Origin: Agrobacterium pusense
GTDB taxonomy: Bacteria; Pseudomonadota; Alphaproteobacteria; Rhizobiales; Rhizobiaceae
DNA: 64,000 nt
Direction: 5' to 3'
Assembly: GCF_900102105.1 (NCBI RefSeq)
Contig: NZ_FNBB01000006.1
Location: forward strand, 186,001-250,000
Shown here piece after piece: positions 35,109 through 43,300 of the stretch (its first letter is position 1; every line of letters starts with the position of its first letter). A program made the translations under genes and the position numbers. The notes below the pieces were generated by a model. The model ran no database searches. It was given only the letters and a program-made list of their open reading frames with translations, and was not told the DNA's origin.

Positions 35109-36161
35109 TCAGTTCAGCCGATTGCCGTTCTCGTCCGAAAACAGATGAATGCCGTCCAAAGACGGGGATATCCTTATCTCCTCGCCGACTGCCTGGACTA
35201 TGCGTTCGCGAAAAACGCCGAGCACCCGCGAACCACCCAGTGTCATGGTGACCTGCGTTTCCGATCCCAGCGGTTCGACGAGCAGGATCTCGGCCGGTAC
35301 GCCCGAGGGATCAAGGGCGAGGTGCTCGGGCCGGATGCCATAAGTCGCCCCTTTTCGCGCAAGAGCGGCGGCAGCGGCCGGCAATGGCAAGACCACACCG
35401 CCGGTTTCAAAACCGGCTTTCGATATCACGCCGGGCAGAAAATTCATGGAAGGTGAGCCTATGAAGCCGGCAACGAACTGGTTTGCCGGACGGTCGTAAA
35501 GTTCGAGCGGCGTGCCGACCTGCTCGACACGGCCGCCGTTCAGCACAACGACCCTGTCAGCCATCGTCATCGCCTCCACCTGGTCATGCGTCACATAGAT
35601 CGTGGTGGTCCTGAGTTTCTGATGCAAAGCCTTGATCTCGCCACGCATCACGACGCGCAGTTTGGCATCAAGGTTTGAGAGGGGTTCGTCGAAAAGGAAC
35701 ACCTGCGGATTGCGAACGATTGCGCGACCCATTGCAACGCGCTGGCGCTGACCGCCGGAGAGCTGGCGAGGATAACGGTCGAGCAATGCGGTAAGACCAA
35801 GGATCTCCGCCGCCCAGTTCACCTTCTCGGCGATTTCCTGTTTGCTTGAGCCGCGATGCTCCAGCGAAAAGCCCATATTGGTTGCGACCGTCATATGCGG
35901 ATAAAGAGCGTATGACTGGAACACCATGGCGATGTCGCGGTCCTTGGGATCGAGATCGTTGACGATCCGCTCGCCGATCTTGAGTTCACCACCCGTGATC
36001 GTTTCGAGACCGGCGACCATCCGCAGCAGGGTCGACTTGCCGCAGCCGGAGGGTCCGACGAGGACGACAAATTCGCCATCCCTGATATCGAGATCGACGC
36101 CGTGAATGGTTTTTACCGCGCCATAGCTTTTGCGGATGTCGGACAGGGTTACGTTAGCCAT
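35109..36161 (-). CDS. Sugar ABC transporter ATP-binding protein (UgpC/MalK/MsmX-like)
   Basis: A 350-residue CUT1-type ATPase. Walker A GPSGCGKST, signature LSGGQRQRVAMGRAI, Walker B VFLFDEPLSNLDA and a C-terminal regulatory TOBE-type domain (about residues 235-345, with TYGIRPEHLAL). It is the last gene of the minus-strand sugar operon and energises the two permeases upstream. The C-terminal domain could interact with a regulator as in MalK. Confidence 0.93.
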   Translation of the reverse strand: MANVTLSDIRKSYGAVKTIHGVDLDIRDGEFVVLVGPSGCGKSTLLRMVAGLETITGGELKIGERIVNDLDPKDRDIAMVFQSYALYPHMTVATNMGFSLEHRGSSKQEIAEKVNWAAEILGLTALLDRYPRQLSGGQRQRVAMGRAIVRNPQVFLFDEPLSNLDAKLRVVMRGEIKALHQKLRTTTIYVTHDQVEAMTMADRVVVLNGGRVEQVGTPLELYDRPANQFVAGFIGSPSMNFLPGVISKAGFETGGVVLPLPAAAAALARKGATYGIRPEHLALDPSGVPAEILLVEPLGSETQVTMTLGGSRVLGVFRERIVQAVGEEIRISPSLDGIHLFSDENGNRLN

Positions 36162-36178
36162 CGATTAAATCCGGTTCT

Positions 36179-37021
36179 TCAGCCCTTGAGGCCGGTATGG
36201 GCGAGGCCTTCGACGAACTGCTTCTGGGCAATCACGAAGACGATGAGCACGGGCAGCGCCGTCAGCGTCGCTGCGGCAAGCTGGATATTCCACATCGGTC
36301 CGCCATAGGCGTCGGTATATTGGGTCAGCGCCTGCGGCAGCGTGAACATCTCTGCGCTGGAGAGAAAGACGATGGGCTCAAGGAACAGGTTCCAGGAGTG
36401 CAGGAAGGTGAAGATCGCAACCGAGGCCAGCCCTGGTTTTGCCAGCGGCAGCGCGATCTTGCGGAATATCTTGAAGCGCCCGAGACCATCGACACGCGCC
36501 GCCTCTTCGAGCTCGGCGGGCAGCGTCACAAAGAACTGCCGCATGACGAAAGTGGCAAAAACACTGGGCGCACCGAAGATCGGCACAAGAATGAGCGGCC
36601 AGTGTGTGTTGACCATGCCCGCCTTCAGAAACATCTGAAACAGCGGCACGATCGTGACTTCCGACGGAATGAGCAGGCCAAGCAGCACGACCATGAAAAT
36701 GAGATTTGCGCCCGGAAACCGGATCCGCGCAAAAGCATAGCCTGCCATGGACGATATGATCATCGTTCCTGCCGTCACCACAGCGGCGATATAGGCGGAA
36801 TTCCAGTATTGCCGCACGAACGGCTGCAACTCGAAGACCTTGGAATAGCTCGTCCAGTCCTGGTTTTGCGGGAAGAATTGCGGCGGGAATGCGAAGATAT
36901 CACTGATCGGCTTGATCGATGACGTCACCATCCACCAGGTCGGAAAGACGAACGGGATCAGGAGCACGCACAACAACCCGTAAAGAGCGACCTGCATGCG
37001 TGGGGAAAGGTCAGCTTTCAT
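36179..37021 (-). CDS. Sugar ABC transporter permease (MalG/CUT1 type)
   Basis: A 280-residue membrane protein with six predicted helices and the CUT1 EAA loop EAARVDGLGRFKIFRKIALPLAKPG near residues 170-195. The C-terminus ends LAHTGLKG, close to the usual GLT.GAVKG pattern. The ATG at 37021 overlaps the previous permease by 11 bases. It pairs with the MalF-type subunit. Confidence 0.93.
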   Translation of the reverse strand: MKADLSPRMQVALYGLLCVLLIPFVFPTWWMVTSSIKPISDIFAFPPQFFPQNQDWTSYSKVFELQPFVRQYWNSAYIAAVVTAGTMIISSMAGYAFARIRFPGANLIFMVVLLGLLIPSEVTIVPLFQMFLKAGMVNTHWPLILVPIFGAPSVFATFVMRQFFVTLPAELEEAARVDGLGRFKIFRKIALPLAKPGLASVAIFTFLHSWNLFLEPIVFLSSAEMFTLPQALTQYTDAYGGPMWNIQLAAATLTALPVLIVFVIAQKQFVEGLAHTGLKG

Positions 37022-37943
37022 AAAAGACGATCCTCTTGCGCATCTGCCACTGGGCGAAGGTCAGTACGGCGACGATCACAAACAGCAGGATGGACAGCGT
37101 CGAGCCGTAGCCGAAGAAATGAAACTGGAAGGCCTGCTGATAGAGGTAATAGACCAGCACCGTGGTCGAGAGACCCGGCCCCCCCTGGGTCAGAACTGCG
37201 ATCTGCGCAAAAACCTGCAGCGAGCCAACAATCGTAATGATCGAGGTTAACAGGATCGTCGGGCTGATCAGCGGCAGGGTAATGCGACGAAACTGCTTGA
37301 AGGCGGGCGCACCGTCGATGCGGGCCGCCTCGTAGAGTTCTTTCGGCACACCCTGAAGTGCTGCCAGAAACAGGATCATGTTAAGCCCGACATTCTTGAA
37401 GACCTGCACGACGACGACTGAAATCATCGCGGTCGTTTCCTCGCGCAGCCAGTTGGGGCCTTCGATGCCGGCCATCAGCAACATGCCGTTGATGCCGCCA
37501 TTTTTCTGCAACAGGAACCCCCAGACGATCGTCCAGGCAACCAGCGAGACGACGACCGGCGAGAAGAACAGCGTCCTGAATATCGCGATGCCAGCCAGTT
37601 TCTGGTTGAGCAACACGGCCAGAAGCAACGCCAGTGACAGGTTGAACACGACGAGCCCGGCCGAAAAAATCGCCGTCGCGCCAAGGACGTCGCGAAGATT
37701 GCTGTCCTCGACCAACATCCGGTAGTTCTGCGCACCCGTATAGGTGAAGGTGTTGGCGAGCACATTCCATTCATGCAGCGAATACCAGAACACCAGCCCG
37801 AGCGGGATCAGAACGAAGATGACGATGCCGATCAGCTGCGGGGCGATGAACAGGAATCCCGCAAGGCTGTCGCGCCGCGCGATGGTCCAGAACGCCGGGG
37901 CCGGACGATCCTGAGTACGGGCAATATCCTGCGCGACAGCCAT
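37011..37943 (-). CDS. Sugar ABC transporter permease (MalF/CUT1 type)
   Basis: A 310-residue permease with an N-terminal cytoplasmic segment, six helices and the EAA loop EAARIDGAPAFKQFRRITLPLISP near residues 210-235. It follows the binding-protein gene by 10 bases. It forms the membrane channel with the MalG-type subunit of the same operon. Confidence 0.93.
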   Translation of the reverse strand: MAVAQDIARTQDRPAPAFWTIARRDSLAGFLFIAPQLIGIVIFVLIPLGLVFWYSLHEWNVLANTFTYTGAQNYRMLVEDSNLRDVLGATAIFSAGLVVFNLSLALLLAVLLNQKLAGIAIFRTLFFSPVVVSLVAWTIVWGFLLQKNGGINGMLLMAGIEGPNWLREETTAMISVVVVQVFKNVGLNMILFLAALQGVPKELYEAARIDGAPAFKQFRRITLPLISPTILLTSIITIVGSLQVFAQIAVLTQGGPGLSTTVLVYYLYQQAFQFHFFGYGSTLSILLFVIVAVLTFAQWQMRKRIVFYES

Positions 37944-37953
37944 GGTTTTCTCC

Positions 37954-39225
37954 TCAGCGCTTCAAGAGCGGCCCGATCTGGCCGCAGATTTTTTGAAGCG
38001 CGCCGGCCACATCGGCCTGCGGCCGCCAGACGGCGTCGAGGTTCGAACGCACGATCTGCTGGATCTGGGCAAAACCGGTATGGCCGGGCATGACCTTGCC
38101 GGTCGAGATGCCGGAGATGACAACCTTTTCGATCTGCTCCTCGCTGAGCAGCGGGTTCGTCTTTTTCAGCACCTGCGCATTCAGCAAAGACTTGCGCGCT
38201 GAAGGGAAGAACTGGCTGAGTTTGGCGGAATTTTCCGGATTGGTCATGTAAGCCACGAATTGCGCCGCGGTCTCGGCATTCTTGCCTGATTGCATGACGC
38301 CTATACCCGCCTGGCCGATCAGCGCATAATCGCCCGCAGGGCCCTTCGGAAGAGGCACGAGGTCCCAGCCAAATGGCTTTTCCTTCGGCAGAAGCGAGGC
38401 ACGGCTGATCTGCGTAATCGTCATCGCCGCATTGCCAGCGAAGAAATCGACCGTCTCGCCGGGGCCCGGAATGGCCTTCTTGTCGAAGATGGCGTCGTGG
38501 ATGAACGAAATGGCATCCGCCATCGGCTTTTCCGCCATGGTGCAGGTTGCGCCGTCAGCGCTCCAGGGTGAAGCCCCCCAGCCATTCCAGACGGAGGTGA
38601 GGTATTGCCAGCTCTGGTAATTGAAATCGCGGACGACAAGCCCGCCCTTTCCGGTCTTGGCGACAGCCGACGCGGTTGCGATGGCGTTGTCCCACGTCCA
38701 TTCGCCGGCAGCGATCATGTCGGCAGGGGTCTTGGCACCGGCAGCCTTGATAAGATCGTTATTGACGAAGACGGCGAAGGGCGAGGTCGAAAACGGATAG
38801 GCGTAAAGCGTACCGTCCTGCGACCAGCGTTCCGTGGCGCCGGCACCCACCTCCTCAACATTATATCCCGGCGCAGCCTTCAGTGTGTCCGTCAGCGGGT
38901 AGAGCGCCCCGGACTTGACGAAATCATAAGCCGACGTCTCGAAAATCCAGGCCATGTCAGGTGCGTTGCCGCCCGCGATCTGTGTGGTGAGTGCAGTCGT
39001 GTAGGTATCGAAAGGCAGGGACTCATAAGTCACGCTGACATTTGGATGATCCTTCTTGAAACCGGCTGCGATCTCGTTGAAGAGCTTGAGATGCGCCTCG
39101 TTGGCGCTCCAGATCGTCATGCGCAGATTAACCGCATCCTGCGCAATCGCTCCCCCCGCAAGCGCAAACGAGCCGACCAGGGCAAGCGCACAGGCCGTGG
39201 ATTTCAGTTTAAAATGATTGTTCAT
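37954..39225 (-). CDS. Sugar ABC transporter substrate-binding protein (SBP_bac_1)
   Basis: A 423-residue exported protein. The signal peptide covers about residues 1-28 (MNNHFKLKSTACALALVGSF...AIAQD). The mature protein has the CUT1 binding-protein layout, with NLRMTIWSANEAHLKLFNEIAAGF and IAGGNAPDMAWIFE typical of family 1. The ligand is unknown; the co-operonic FAD oxidoreductase and LacI regulator suggest a sugar or sugar derivative that is oxidised after uptake. Confidence 0.91.
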   Translation of the reverse strand: MNNHFKLKSTACALALVGSFALAGGAIAQDAVNLRMTIWSANEAHLKLFNEIAAGFKKDHPNVSVTYESLPFDTYTTALTTQIAGGNAPDMAWIFETSAYDFVKSGALYPLTDTLKAAPGYNVEEVGAGATERWSQDGTLYAYPFSTSPFAVFVNNDLIKAAGAKTPADMIAAGEWTWDNAIATASAVAKTGKGGLVVRDFNYQSWQYLTSVWNGWGASPWSADGATCTMAEKPMADAISFIHDAIFDKKAIPGPGETVDFFAGNAAMTITQISRASLLPKEKPFGWDLVPLPKGPAGDYALIGQAGIGVMQSGKNAETAAQFVAYMTNPENSAKLSQFFPSARKSLLNAQVLKKTNPLLSEEQIEKVVISGISTGKVMPGHTGFAQIQQIVRSNLDAVWRPQADVAGALQKICGQIGPLLKR

Positions 39226-39274
39226 TCCCGGTCCTCCTCCAAAGATGGGTTCGATGAGACGGCAAACCGCCGTC

Positions 39275-40885
39275 CTAATAGGCCGTGATATCAGGCCAGC
39301 GTATTTCGATGCCCTGACGGGTCAGCTGCGTCTGGAAGGCTTCCAGGCGGTCATCGTCTTCCTGCACCTGATGCGGCGTGAGACCATTTTCCAGGCAGTG
39401 CGCCGCAAGCATCCCGGCCACTTCGCCGATGTTCCATTCGACCGGATGCAGGCGGTAGCAACCATTGGTAATATGCGTCGTGCCGATGTTCTTGCCGGCC
39501 GGGATGAGATTTTTCACCCGCTGCGGGATCAGCGCACCGAGCGGAATTTCAAACGGACAGGATGGCACGTCGATGTAGTTGTCGCCGCCGGTGGATGGAT
39601 GCAGGTCGATGCGGTACATGCCGATACCGATGCTGTCGCGATAGCGGACCGCGCCCCTTTCGCCGCGAACCGTGTAGGAAAGATCCTGCTCAACGATGCG
39701 CGTCACCGGCTTGATACGGCGGCTCTCGCGAATGTAGGGCGCCATGGCGAGCCCATGGTCGGTGCCGGTGATATCGCCACGCAGCCGAAGCCCGCGGAAC
39801 CCCTGCCCGCCATCAAGACGCGGCGCTTCCGTCTGCAGCCAGTAAAAGACCGAATAAGAAAGATCTGCCGCCGCCTTGAGGTGGCGCGCCTTTTCTTCCT
39901 CGGTCACATCGATGATCGTGCCATCCATGTAATCGATCATCGGCCAATTCACGAGGCAGATATCCGATTGGTAGAAGCCGGGCGCAAAGTTTTTCCGTGC
40001 CGCGATGCGCCGGAAAATCCAGAGATTCTCATCACCGCCGCCCTTGCGCTGGTCGGCATCGACCAGCAGGGGATTATCATCGGGATTTGGCGTGAAGGAG
40101 CGGGTGGTATGCTCCAGCGTGCGCGGATGGGGCGCGGTGAAGCCGAGGAGCGGACCACCCCAGAAATGCGGCTGGTAAGAGCGCCAATAGTCATAGTTCT
40201 CAGGCTTGTCGATCGTCTGGTCGCCATCGACATGGTCAATGGCAAAGCAGATTGAGACAGCCTGCACATTGTCCGGTTGAGCGTGCTCTGGCGCGCTCGG
40301 TTCTTCCGTGTCCGACTGCGCCTCAAAACCCTTGGCATATTCCGTGCCGGTCATCGGCAGCAGATCGCCAAGTTCGGTGGCGTCGAGTACGTAATCGGCC
40401 GATATGACGACTTCAGCGCCGCTGTCGCGATGGCGGACGGTCACGGAGCGAACCCGGTCGCCGTCCACATCGGCCGCGACGGGACGCCAGGGCTTGAGTA
40501 TCGTCAGGCGACCCGCGCCAATATAGGGCATCAGCATGCTTTCCATGACCGCGAGGCTGACACGCGGCTCGGCGCAGATGCGGCTCACCCATCCGCCGCC
40601 CGGATTAAGGTCGCCCCACGCGCGCGCGCCTTCCGTCAGCGGATAATAGTCTCGATAATATTGCCGCACACCGTTGCGCAGCGCCCGGTAGGACCGGGTG
40701 ATGCCGAACTGTTCAACCCATGTATGCTCGTCCGAGGGAACGGCCTGACTGGTCAATTGGCCGCCGATCCAGTCGTATTCTTCGGTCATGATCACGCGTT
40801 TGCCCGCTCGTGCGGCCGCCAGTGCCGCCGCTACGCCGCCAAGGCCGCCACCGACCACGAGAATATCTGCTTTCATGTCTTTCAC
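39275..40885 (-). CDS. FAD-dependent oxidoreductase in sugar ABC operon
   Basis: A 536-residue protein with an N-terminal Rossmann motif (DILVVGGGLGGVAAALAAARAGKRV, about residues 7-31) and the WIGGQLTSQ segment of the FAD_oxidored (PF12831) family. The second conserved FAD region VLDATELGDLLPMTG lies near residue 170, and the C-terminal part includes NLIPAGKNIGTTHITNG. There is no signal peptide, so it is probably cytoplasmic. The substrate is unknown. It overlaps the LacI stop by 4 bases and precedes the binding-protein gene, so it belongs to the sugar operon and likely acts on the imported compound. Confidence 0.85.
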   Translation of the reverse strand: MKDMKADILVVGGGLGGVAAALAAARAGKRVIMTEEYDWIGGQLTSQAVPSDEHTWVEQFGITRSYRALRNGVRQYYRDYYPLTEGARAWGDLNPGGGWVSRICAEPRVSLAVMESMLMPYIGAGRLTILKPWRPVAADVDGDRVRSVTVRHRDSGAEVVISADYVLDATELGDLLPMTGTEYAKGFEAQSDTEEPSAPEHAQPDNVQAVSICFAIDHVDGDQTIDKPENYDYWRSYQPHFWGGPLLGFTAPHPRTLEHTTRSFTPNPDDNPLLVDADQRKGGGDENLWIFRRIAARKNFAPGFYQSDICLVNWPMIDYMDGTIIDVTEEEKARHLKAAADLSYSVFYWLQTEAPRLDGGQGFRGLRLRGDITGTDHGLAMAPYIRESRRIKPVTRIVEQDLSYTVRGERGAVRYRDSIGIGMYRIDLHPSTGGDNYIDVPSCPFEIPLGALIPQRVKNLIPAGKNIGTTHITNGCYRLHPVEWNIGEVAGMLAAHCLENGLTPHQVQEDDDRLEAFQTQLTRQGIEIRWPDITAY

Positions 40886-41952
40886 GACGTCACATCCGTT
40901 TTGTTGACTGAGGACTTGTTTGCCGAGCCGGTCGGGGCCCGCCCCAACGTCTCTCCCTTGACGGGTTCACATTTGAGAAGGATCTGCCCACCGGCGCTGC
41001 CGGTCTCGATGCGGTTGACCAGCATGGCGGTTGCCTGCCGCCCCATCTCTTCGCGCGGAATTTCATAGGAGGTGAAACGCACGGGACTGCGTGCGGCCCT
41101 GATATGGCTGCCAAGCACGATCATCGAAAATGCGTCCGGCACGACAAGCCCCCTCGCCCGCGCCAGCGCCTCGACGCGCACGGCATCGGCCAATTCTATG
41201 AAGAAGGCGGCTGTGGCCCCGCTCTCAATGATGGCATCGAGTATTTTGTCGGCCGGGCGGTTGACCGCCTTGATATGCAGGGCAATCGTGGCCGCATCTG
41301 CGAGCGCCGCGCTGAAACCTTGCCAGCGATCGGCAATCGATTCTGCCGGACCATGCGGGCCGATATAGGCAAGCTTGGTGTGTCCCAGCGCGATGGCGTC
41401 TTCGACGAGCTGACGCGTGCCCGCAGCGTAGTCGCCGCCGACATAGGGAACCGGACCACCGGCATCTTCACGCCGGCCGATCGCGACGAAGGGATAGTCT
41501 TCCGAAACCAGCCGGGCGAGTTCCTTGCGATCGAACTCGCGGCCGAGAACCAGACAGCCGTCCGCAATCCGAAGCCTGTTGCCTTCCGAGAAAATCTTGC
41601 GGTTATCGCCGACACCGGCGCTCGTCAGCAGCAGAAGATCATAAGCCTGCTGCTGCGCCTCTTCTTCGATGCCCAGCAGGAAGGGCGTGAAGAAGTCAGC
41701 CTGGGCGCTCGGGAATGCTGGCTCATAGGTGAAAACGCCGAGGATCCGGTTCAGCCCCTTGGCCATGCGCCGCGCAATCGGATCGGCAACATAACCGGTC
41801 TGGCGAATGACGGCCTGCACCCTTTCCCGGGTTTCGTCCGGGATGCGCGCGACCGCTGCCGGCGCGCCGTTCAGAACAAGCGACACCGTTGCCTGGCTGA
41901 CGCCGGCAAGCTTGGCGATATCGTTCTGCGTGAGACGTCTGTGACTGGACAC
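40882..41952 (-). CDS. LacI-family transcriptional regulator of the sugar operon
   Basis: A 356-residue regulator: N-terminal LacI helix-turn-helix (LTQNDIAKLAGVSQATVSLVLNG, about residues 7-29) with the hinge region, and a periplasmic-binding-like effector domain (about residues 65-340). The start is a GTG at 41952 with a GGAGGAGGG ribosome site. It is the first gene of the minus-strand operon, so it controls itself and the transporter through the palindromes just upstream. Its C-terminal tail (TGSANKSSVNKTDVTS) is extended. Confidence 0.92.
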   Translation of the reverse strand: MSSHRRLTQNDIAKLAGVSQATVSLVLNGAPAAVARIPDETRERVQAVIRQTGYVADPIARRMAKGLNRILGVFTYEPAFPSAQADFFTPFLLGIEEEAQQQAYDLLLLTSAGVGDNRKIFSEGNRLRIADGCLVLGREFDRKELARLVSEDYPFVAIGRREDAGGPVPYVGGDYAAGTRQLVEDAIALGHTKLAYIGPHGPAESIADRWQGFSAALADAATIALHIKAVNRPADKILDAIIESGATAAFFIELADAVRVEALARARGLVVPDAFSMIVLGSHIRAARSPVRFTSYEIPREEMGRQATAMLVNRIETGSAGGQILLKCEPVKGETLGRAPTGSANKSSVNKTDVTS

Positions 41953-41980
41953 GCCATGCCCTCCTCCGGCATTCGTTCCG

Positions 41981-42014
41981 TGCTAATACGTATTAGCAGC
42001 TAATGCGTATTAGC
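41981..42014. promoter_or_regulatory. Two abutting LacI operators
   Basis: TGCTAATACGTATTAGCA (41981-41998) is a perfect 18-base palindrome. It is followed without gap by GCTAATGCGTATTAGC (41999-42014), the same palindrome with one mismatch. They lie 29-62 bases upstream of the LacI start. The TAATACGTATTA core resembles LacI/PurR-family operators with a central CG. Confidence 0.75.
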
Positions 42015-42150
42015 ACCATCTCCGCGTAGGGAGTCAAGCGATAAAGTGCATTCGCTGAAAGGGTCGCAGATTATCGCAAGCCTGCGCTGCAATGGCAAAA
42101 CGCGGCAGAAACGGCAATGTCAGCTGTAAAAAGCAGCGGTCTGCCCGTAT

Positions 42151-42888
42151 TTACGGACCCGAGGGTGCTTTTTTGCCCGCAAGCTTCTGCTCAAGCAACC
42201 AAGTCCACATCGCCTCGTCGTTCAGCACTTTTCCCTCGACCGCCTGATGGTCCGTGTCCTCAAGCACGGTGAGCCGAACATTGCGCTTCAGCTCCTTAAG
42301 ACGTTGCACGAGAACCACTGTATCGGATAGCGGGATCACCTCGTCATTTGCACCATGAAAGGCCCAGAAAGCCGCCTTCTCGTTCGTTCGATTGAGGTAG
42401 TGCCGAATGCCGCCGCCGGCAATCGGAACCACTGCGGCGAAAGTTTGAGGAAACTGCTCTGCCATGGACCATGCGCCGAACCCTCCCCGGCTATAGCCGA
42501 TCAGATAGATGCGTTCCCGATCCACCCGGTGGTTGGCCACCACCGCCTCAAGAACGCTTGCAACACGCTCGATCGGGTAAAGTAGTTCCTCGCTCGGATT
42601 TTGCGGTGAAAACACCAGGAAGGGAAACTCACGTCCCTCCTCAATCATTTTCGGTAAGCCGCTCGACCGTAGCTTTTCGACGTCGCTGCCGCCCTGATCG
42701 CCGCCATGCAGCCAGACGACAAGAGGATAGGTCTTGTTTGAGCCGGCGTAATCCTTGGGCGTATAAAGCAGGTAGTTGATGTCAGAAGCGATGGTGACAT
42801 CGGATTTCATCGCTTTCTGTTCGGCCTGTGCAAATGTCGAGGCAGCGATTGCGGCCAGAGCGATCAGGCAGAATTTAAGTCGTCTCAT
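42151..42888 (-). CDS. Exported alpha/beta-hydrolase (esterase/depolymerase-like)
   Basis: A 245-residue secreted protein with a signal peptide (about residues 1-22, ending FAQAEQ). The alpha/beta-hydrolase nucleophile elbow is GYSRGG, the acid is probably the Asp in HGANDEVIP and the His is in DTDHQAV, giving a complete catalytic triad. The fold resembles PHB-depolymerase/acetyl-xylan-esterase-like (phospholipase/carboxylesterase) proteins. Substrate not known. A clear promoter was not identified; neighbours on either side are unrelated. Confidence 0.85.
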   Translation of the reverse strand: MRRLKFCLIALAAIAASTFAQAEQKAMKSDVTIASDINYLLYTPKDYAGSNKTYPLVVWLHGGDQGGSDVEKLRSSGLPKMIEEGREFPFLVFSPQNPSEELLYPIERVASVLEAVVANHRVDRERIYLIGYSRGGFGAWSMAEQFPQTFAAVVPIAGGGIRHYLNRTNEKAAFWAFHGANDEVIPLSDTVVLVQRLKELKRNVRLTVLEDTDHQAVEGKVLNDEAMWTWLLEQKLAGKKAPSGP

Positions 42889-43300
42889 GATTTTTTCCTC
42901 CCAGTGAATAAGCCTCTTCCGGGGTAATGACCGTTAAACCCGATAGCGTTCAACGCTCCCGGAAAAAGCAGGAAAAGCGCCTCGGAAAACATGAAATATC
43001 TCTTTATTTCAAACCAATGAGACAACTGCCTCATCTGATTTCCGGCGATGCGCCGACAGCATATCCGCTTCCGCTCCTGAGGCAACATTCGAGGAAGAGA
43101 CTTCAGAAATCGAGCTGTCAGGTGATGGCTCCAACCGGACTTGTGCAGCAAGGCCTTTACGTTCAGCATTTGTTCTGGCTTGCTGTTTGAGTCTTTGCTA
43201 ATCATTGCGGCACGAAGGCCACATGGCGGCGCAGGCTCAGTCGCCCGCCGTTTTCGGGCAGGCAACTTCGCCTAGAACAGATATCGAGGATTAGTGCAGG
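42889..43300. other. Gene-free stretch of 412 bases
   Basis: No supported gene is seen between the hydrolase and the helicase. It contains short inverted elements such as ATGAG...CTCAT near 43017-43034 and should hold the promoters of both flanking genes. Short open frames here lack ribosome sites and coding character. Confidence 0.6.

Noticed and set aside
39218-40255. 345-codon open frame on the plus strand
   Set aside because: It lies opposite the FAD oxidoreductase, lacks motifs and is explained by the GC-rich antisense effect.
42927-43265. Short open frames in the gap before the helicase gene
   Set aside because: They have no ribosome site, atypical codons and no recognisable product.
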